Assembly (NCBI GenBank): GCA_020627425.1
Contig: JAHKXX010000116.1
Span: 1-9,029 of the forward strand
Source of the DNA: a bacterium
GTDB taxonomy: Bacteria; Bacillota; Clostridia; Oscillospirales; Acutalibacteraceae
DNA: 9,029 bases
Direction: 5' to 3'
A program made the position numbers and the translations under genes. Shown piece after piece: positions 5,425 to 9,029 of the stretch. Within the stretch, counting starts at the first letter, position 1. Each line of letters starts with the position of its first letter. Below the pieces are notes generated by a model, which worked only from the letters and a program-made list of their open reading frames with translations, was not told where the DNA came from and did no database searches.

Positions 5425-5781
5425 ATGAAAAATAGGATACTTTCCTACAGAATAAAGGAATTATGTAAAGAAAAAAAGATAACAGTAAAATCTCTGCTGG
5501 AAAGCTGTCAAATGAACCGCAATACCATATACGACCTTGAAAAGAGATCCGTATTTCCGTCGGGAGACAAGCTGGCGCGTATAGCAGACCGCCTAAATGT
5601 GTCCGTTGACTATCTTTTGGGGCGAACCGACGATCCGGATATAAGAATAAACGACGAGGACAGTACCGAAAAGGTACGGCTGATGTCAAACTTTGACACA
5701 ATGAACAAGGACAGCCGCACAAGCCTTTTGAGTTATTCGGATTTTCTTAAGTACCGTGACGGCACAGACGAAAAAAAGTAA
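5425..5781 (+). CDS. XRE-family (Cro/CI-type) helix-turn-helix transcriptional regulator
   Basis: 118-residue cytosolic DNA-binding protein and the only plus-strand gene here. The helix-turn-helix domain spans about 7-66: RIKELCKEKKITVKSLLES, the recognition helix MNRNTIYDLEK (30-40), then LARIADRLNVSVDYLLGR (50-67), the usual end of this domain. Residues 68-118 are charged and hydrophilic, without a peptidase or sensor domain, so the ligand or oligomerisation partner is unknown. The ATG at 5425 is preceded only by a weak GTGG-type ribosome site. The gene is divergent from the DUF6512-spoIID operon and shares with it a control region holding an inverted repeat and a spare half-site. It ends in a strong hairpin terminator. 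Autoregulation and control of the neighbouring operon are inferences from this layout. Confidence 0.88.
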   Translation: MKNRILSYRIKELCKEKKITVKSLLESCQMNRNTIYDLEKRSVFPSGDKLARIADRLNVSVDYLLGRTDDPDIRINDEDSTEKVRLMSNFDTMNKDSRTSLLSYSDFLKYRDGTDEKK

Positions 5782-5820
5782 CCGTGTACAATGGGTAAAA
5801 CCTGTACACGGTTATTTTTT
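5780..5820. terminator. Bidirectional Rho-independent terminator
   Basis: AACCGTGTACA (5780-5790) pairs perfectly with TGTACACGGTT (5803-5813). On the plus strand it is followed by ATTTTTTT, ending the XRE transcript. On the minus strand it is followed by ACTTTTTTT, ending the lipoprotein transcript. The stem begins in the XRE stop codon and lies just beyond the lipoprotein stop. Confidence 0.9.
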
Positions 5821-7418
5821 TACTTTGCTTTTGCCTTGTCGGAGAACAGAAGCCTCAGATCCTCTGTTGCCATATATCCGTCTGTGTCGAGTCCGTTATT
5901 CTTCTCGAAGTCCTTGAAGGCTTTTTGGGTAACATCTCCGAAGTAGCCTGTTATATCGTCGTTAAAGTAGCCGAGAGTTTTCAGTCTTGTCTGTATCTTT
6001 TTAAGGTCGTCATTATTATCTCCCTTACCAAAGGACATATCATCGGTTATATTCAGGGAATTGTCCGCCTTGACCGTGCTGCTCTCCTGTTTACTGCTCT
6101 CCTGTTTACTGCTCTCCTGTTTACTGCTCTCCTGTTTACTGCTCTCCTGTTTACTGCTCTCCTGTTTACTGCTCTCCTGTTTACTGCTATCTTGTTTATA
6201 ATCGGCAGCCTTTACATCGGCGGAGAACAAAAGAATAAGATCGTCGGTAGAGAGGACGCCGTCTGTTTCCTCTGAATTGATCTTTTCAAACTGTTTAACT
6301 GCCTTTTCGGTGACATCTCCGAAATATCCTGTAATGTCGTCGTTAAAGTAGCCGAGATCCTTCAGACGCTTCTGGACCTTTTTAAAGTCCTCGCTTTCGT
6401 CGCCCTTCTTAAAGGTCATACCACTTGTTACCTTCAGAGATTTATCCTCTTTTACCTGTATACCGGACGACTCGCTGCTTTCCTGCTTGCTTTCCTGAGT
6501 ATCCTTACTGTTCTCGGCAACAGAGGTTTCCTGTGACGAGCTGTCATTGATAAGCTCGGGATATTCCGATTCGATTATAGTCGTAAGAGTTGACGTAAGG
6601 GTCAGTCCCTGCCGATCAAATTCATTTGAACTGATCTCATAGACCCGGTCATTCATCACGGCGCTGATCACCCTGTATTTATCATCTGACATAAGCGTAT
6701 CCTTCAGACCGACCTCACAGAATATATACTGAGGATTTGATATCATGAGTATGTTATACAGACTCGTTGACTGCTTTACCGTATCAAAGACATTTATTGT
6801 TTTTGCATAGTCGAAAAGCTTGCCGGAAAAAGTAGAACTCGTTGCTGCTTTTTCCTCCAGGTCATACAGGTAGCAGGCTGTTTTTTCCACCTGACTTTCG
6901 GGAACGACTCTCTGAAGATCGTCAAGAGTCATAATGACCTCGGAAACGCTTTGGCTTCCCCTGTCTCTGCCGGTATTATTGCCGTCGACCACAGCGCAGA
7001 TGTTTTTGTACAGCATTTTGAGATCGCCCGTATTTTTTGCGGAGATCATAGTCATGACCTTTGTATCGGTATCCTTCAAACTTTTTTTGCTTTCATCGGA
7101 AAGGGTATTGTCGGCAAAGACCACATCCGCTCCGGCAGAGGTTATCTTACTGATATCCGGAGAGGATTTTTTTCCTGCGGAAGGAATATTTTTCAGCTCC
7201 TCCTGTGTACATTCATCGGATCTGACCGTTATTCTGTCGGCATATCCGCAGGCGATAAGAATATCCGCAACGGAGTCGTTAAGACACGCAACAGAGTCGG
7301 GTCTTTCGTTAAAGGTATAGCTTGCTATTTTTACGGGATAATCGTTTCCCTGTTGGCTGCATGCCGCAAGCGACAGGCAGACCGCCGCCGCTCCGACAAG
7401 TGCGATTATTTTTTTCAT
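5820..7418 (-). CDS. Lipoprotein: Peripla_BP_2-type (siderophore/cobalamin/metal) binding domain fused to two peptidoglycan-binding domains
   Basis: 532 residues from ATG at 7418. An in-frame ATG 19 codons farther upstream would spoil the signal peptide. The signal ends in a lipobox LAAC with lipidated Cys20. Residues about 29-290 resemble helical-backbone binding proteins of iron-siderophore or cobalamin ABC importers (RPDSVACLNDSVADILIACGYADRI, then AGKKSSPDISKITSAGADVVFAD). A Ser/Gln/Glu-rich linker (about 292-320) leads to a PG_binding_1 domain (about 331-400; KVQKRLKDLGYFND, ITGYFGDVTEKAVKQFE). A KQESS-repeat linker (408-447) leads to a second one (about 453-527; KIQTRLKTLGYFND). Such domains bind peptidoglycan, so the protein may bridge membrane and wall. 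No permease or transport ATPase gene is visible, so import is not proven. AAGGAG is 12 bases upstream. The AAA+ gene stops 69 bases before it, suggesting one operon. Confidence 0.85.
   Translation of the reverse strand: MKKIIALVGAAAVCLSLAACSQQGNDYPVKIASYTFNERPDSVACLNDSVADILIACGYADRITVRSDECTQEELKNIPSAGKKSSPDISKITSAGADVVFADNTLSDESKKSLKDTDTKVMTMISAKNTGDLKMLYKNICAVVDGNNTGRDRGSQSVSEVIMTLDDLQRVVPESQVEKTACYLYDLEEKAATSSTFSGKLFDYAKTINVFDTVKQSTSLYNILMISNPQYIFCEVGLKDTLMSDDKYRVISAVMNDRVYEISSNEFDRQGLTLTSTLTTIIESEYPELINDSSSQETSVAENSKDTQESKQESSESSGIQVKEDKSLKVTSGMTFKKGDESEDFKKVQKRLKDLGYFNDDITGYFGDVTEKAVKQFEKINSEETDGVLSTDDLILLFSADVKAADYKQDSSKQESSKQESSKQESSKQESSKQESSKQESSKQESSTVKADNSLNITDDMSFGKGDNNDDLKKIQTRLKTLGYFNDDITGYFGDVTQKAFKDFEKNNGLDTDGYMATEDLRLLFSDKAKAK
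6079..6198 (-). repeat. Tandem 15-bp repeat inside the lipoprotein gene
   Basis: Seven perfect copies of CTGCTCTCCTGTTTA (plus-strand reading) and an eighth with two changes, CTGCTATCTTGTTTA. They encode seven KQESS units and one KQDSS unit between the two peptidoglycan-binding domains. The unit is a multiple of three, so gain or loss changes linker length without shifting the frame. Confidence 0.97.
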
Positions 7419-7487
7419 AGACTTTCTCTTCTCCTTAGTTATAAAGGCTGTTTTATTCCCGGTTTTACTCCTCATGCCGAAAAGTAT

Positions 7488-8750
7488 TTAATATTTGTCG
7501 GTCTGTATCTCCGAGCGCAGAGACGCCTCTGTTATACTGATAAACTGACGCGCGCATCGGGGAGATCTGCCGCCTCTTTGTATAGCGAATGCCTCCGCCT
7601 CCCTCGCAAGCTCTGCGGGGTCGATCCTCAGGCACTTCTCCTTTGCCAGTGCAAATATTATATTAAGATATTCATCTTTATCCGGTTTACTGAAATTGAC
7701 AGACAGTCCGAATCTGTCAGACAGGGACATACTCTCCTGTATTGTATCGTTACTGTGCATATCATCGCCGATACGGTCGGAATAATTTTCCTTGACTATA
7801 TGCCGTCTGTTAGAAGTAGCGTATATAAGCGTATTATCGGGTCTTGCCGCAAGTCCGCCCTCGAGCACCGCCTTTAGCTGAGCGTAGCTTTTATCGCTGT
7901 CAGAAAACGACAGGTCGTCTATAAAGATTATAAATTTTAACGGCAGAGCTGCTATCTTATCGACCAGCACGGGGAAATCGGACAGTCTGTCCTTTGGCAT
8001 TTCCACCATTCGCAGACCCTTGTTATAGTATTTGTTAAGAAGTGCCTTTACAGTCGAGGATTTACCTGTACCCCTATCGCCGTACAGCAGGCAGTTATTG
8101 GAATGTATGCCGTTAATAAATGCGATCGTATTATTTTCTACAAGACCTCTGGGAGTCTCATAGCCCTTCAGGTCGTCAACAGACACCTTATCGGGATGAA
8201 GCACAGGCTCTATACTGCCGTCGCGCCATATAAACGCCCTGTATCGTGCAAACATACCGCAGCCGTTTCTTTTATAGAAATCCGCAAGGCAGTCTATTGC
8301 TCCGTCCTCATCGGAAAACTCCTTTACGACCTTACCCGTATTCCATTTCGGCAGGCTGTTTGCGACCGAACCAAGCTCGTCGCGGTATCTATAGTCATCG
8401 AGTATATTCTGTGGTGTTATTCTTCCTATACGAACGATCGCCGACAGATCCCGTCTTACAGCGCTGATAACGGGAGCCGGCAATTCTTTTTCTTTATTCT
8501 CCGCAGCAGCTCTGGAAAAAGCATTTTCATCAAAGAGTGCCGCCTCTGTCATACATCCGAGCAAGCTATCGGCATAGCCCCGGCTGCTAAGCAGGTTAAA
8601 GAAATTTCCCCATGCCCTCGAAAACTCGAACACCGGTTTTTCGCACGCGCACAGCAGTTCATAAAATGCTCTCGGAACTGTTCTTATCATTATATCCTTA
8701 TACACTGACAATGAAGACATCAGCAGTGCCGCCTCTTTTGTACTATTCAT
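7488..8750 (-). CDS. DUF815-family AAA+ ATPase
   Basis: 420 residues, cytosolic, usual length for the family. The N-terminal half (1-190) has no motif I recognise. The ATPase core begins at DLKGYETPRGLVENNTIAF (193-211), typical of DUF815. It has Walker A GDRGTGKSS (224-232), Walker B FIIFIDDLSF (273-282), sensor 1 YATSNRR (310-316, Asn314), an arginine-finger-type LSDRFGL (343-349) and GGRSPRCARQF (393-403) as the sensor 2 region. All residues for ATP binding and hydrolysis appear present. The cellular role of DUF815 proteins is not established. It starts with ATG at 8750 after a weak GGGGCGATGGG ribosome site, about 30 nt from the predicted transcript start. It is probably co-transcribed with the downstream lipoprotein gene, since the gap is short and no terminator separates them. 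Confidence 0.92.
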   Translation of the reverse strand: MNSTKEAALLMSSLSVYKDIMIRTVPRAFYELLCACEKPVFEFSRAWGNFFNLLSSRGYADSLLGCMTEAALFDENAFSRAAAENKEKELPAPVISAVRRDLSAIVRIGRITPQNILDDYRYRDELGSVANSLPKWNTGKVVKEFSDEDGAIDCLADFYKRNGCGMFARYRAFIWRDGSIEPVLHPDKVSVDDLKGYETPRGLVENNTIAFINGIHSNNCLLYGDRGTGKSSTVKALLNKYYNKGLRMVEMPKDRLSDFPVLVDKIAALPLKFIIFIDDLSFSDSDKSYAQLKAVLEGGLAARPDNTLIYATSNRRHIVKENYSDRIGDDMHSNDTIQESMSLSDRFGLSVNFSKPDKDEYLNIIFALAKEKCLRIDPAELAREAEAFAIQRGGRSPRCARQFISITEASLRSEIQTDKY

Positions 8751-8786
8751 CCCATCGCCCCATATTCCGACATTTTTCTACATAAA

Positions 8787-8816
8787 ATTATACACTCTCC
8801 CTCCTCCCCCTGTCAA
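8787..8816 (-). promoter_or_regulatory. Consensus promoter of the AAA+/lipoprotein operon, joined to repeat copy D
   Basis: TTGACA (8816-8811) and TATAAT (8792-8787) are both perfect hexamers 18 bases apart. The spacer is a purine run (GGGGGAGGAGGGAGAGTG). The -35 box is the end of the repeat tail, as in the promoter at 1631-1659. Confidence 0.83.
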
Positions 8817-9000
8817 GCGGCGGCGCGTGCTCGCGCGGAGCAATTCGCGCACTCGAATTGGTGTTACCGCCTACTTTCTTGGCACGCGGTCAAGTTGGGT
8901 TTATTGTCCCTCTCCGTCCGCGTCACGGCGCTCAGGGCGCCGCTCGTGCTGGTTTGATGTGAGAATAAGTGTATTTGTCTTTTCTGCTTGGTGTATCACA
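8811..9000 (-). repeat. Interspersed BOX-like repeat, copy D, one core module
   Basis: Read on the minus strand from about 9000. The head flank includes AAGTGTATTTGTCTTTTCTG in the plus-strand reading. The head hairpin CGGCGC/GCGCCG with loop CCTGA is at 8942-8926, followed by GGGACAATAAACC (8910-8898), CCGCGTGCC and GTAGGCGGTAACA (8874-8862). CAATTCG and CGAATTG then flank AGTGCG, and a GCGCG/CGCGC hairpin with loop AGCA is at 8836-8823. It ends in TTGACA. The outermost 30 bases of the window hold nothing I can identify. Confidence 0.82.
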
Positions 9001-9029
9001 CTAAATCGCGTTACTTGCACCTATTCCAA

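Noticed and set aside
5925..6275. Plus-strand frame with repeated ALLFT units
   Set aside because: It is the antisense reading of the 15-bp tandem repeat in the lipoprotein gene.
6951..7877. Plus-strand open frame of 308 codons
   Set aside because: It lies antisense across the lipoprotein start and the AAA+ gene, both with clear domains. Its protein is Arg/Cys/Tyr-rich without motifs. It is a shadow frame.
8103..8708. Plus-strand open frame of 201 codons
   Set aside because: Antisense to the N-terminal half of the DUF815 gene, with no ribosome site or domain.

Overview
The window looks like part of the genome of a gut Firmicute of the Ruminococcus / Oscillospiraceae type. This is an inference from a secreted GH13 amylase, a SpoIID-family sporulation-type protein, a DUF815 ATPase, strong AGGAGG-type ribosome binding sites and AT-rich intergenic DNA. 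There are no rRNA or tRNA genes, CRISPR array, phage genes or transposase. Seven of the eight supported protein genes are on the minus strand; only a small XRE-type regulator is on the plus strand.

Layout, left to right. (1) 1-637: the 5' end of a secreted alpha-amylase, starting with GTG, behind a structured leader of about 137 nt and a sigma-A-type promoter. (2) 1108-1578: a small LURP-one/tubby-like protein with its own promoter. (3) 2169-3002: a membrane-anchored VanY-like (M15) protein. It has no ATG, GTG or TTG near its N-terminus, so AUA is the best start, and every recognisable catalytic residue is replaced. (4) 3533-5016: a translationally coupled pair, a DUF6512 membrane protein followed by a divergent SpoIID-like protein. 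(5) 5017-5424: a divergent control region with a consensus promoter whose spacer is an inverted repeat, a structured leader RNA and an intrinsic terminator upstream of the DUF6512 gene. (6) 5425-5781: the XRE regulator, which shares a bidirectional terminator with the convergent gene. (7) 5820-8750: an apparent two-gene operon of a DUF815 AAA+ ATPase and a lipoprotein. The lipoprotein fuses a metal/siderophore/cobalamin-type binding domain to two peptidoglycan-binding domains through low-complexity linkers.

The most striking feature that is not a gene is a family of four GC-rich interspersed repeats of about 190-270 bp. Two are on the minus strand (1654-1845 and 8811-9000) and two on the plus strand (1941-2178 and 3262-3529). 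They share a head hairpin with compensatory base changes, a conserved GGGACAATAAACC-type segment, and one or more core modules (CGCGTGCC ... GTAGGCGGTAACA ... AGTGCGCG). The core modules are followed by short hairpins whose stems differ while the triloop stays GCA or TCA. The architecture resembles pneumococcal BOX elements. The tail always points at a gene: in two copies it appears to supply the -35 box of that gene's promoter, and in the other two it abuts or enters a gene's 3' end.

Most of the genes act at the cell surface: starch degradation, peptidoglycan binding or remodelling, and membrane proteins. Functions beyond the family level are inferred from motifs read by eye.
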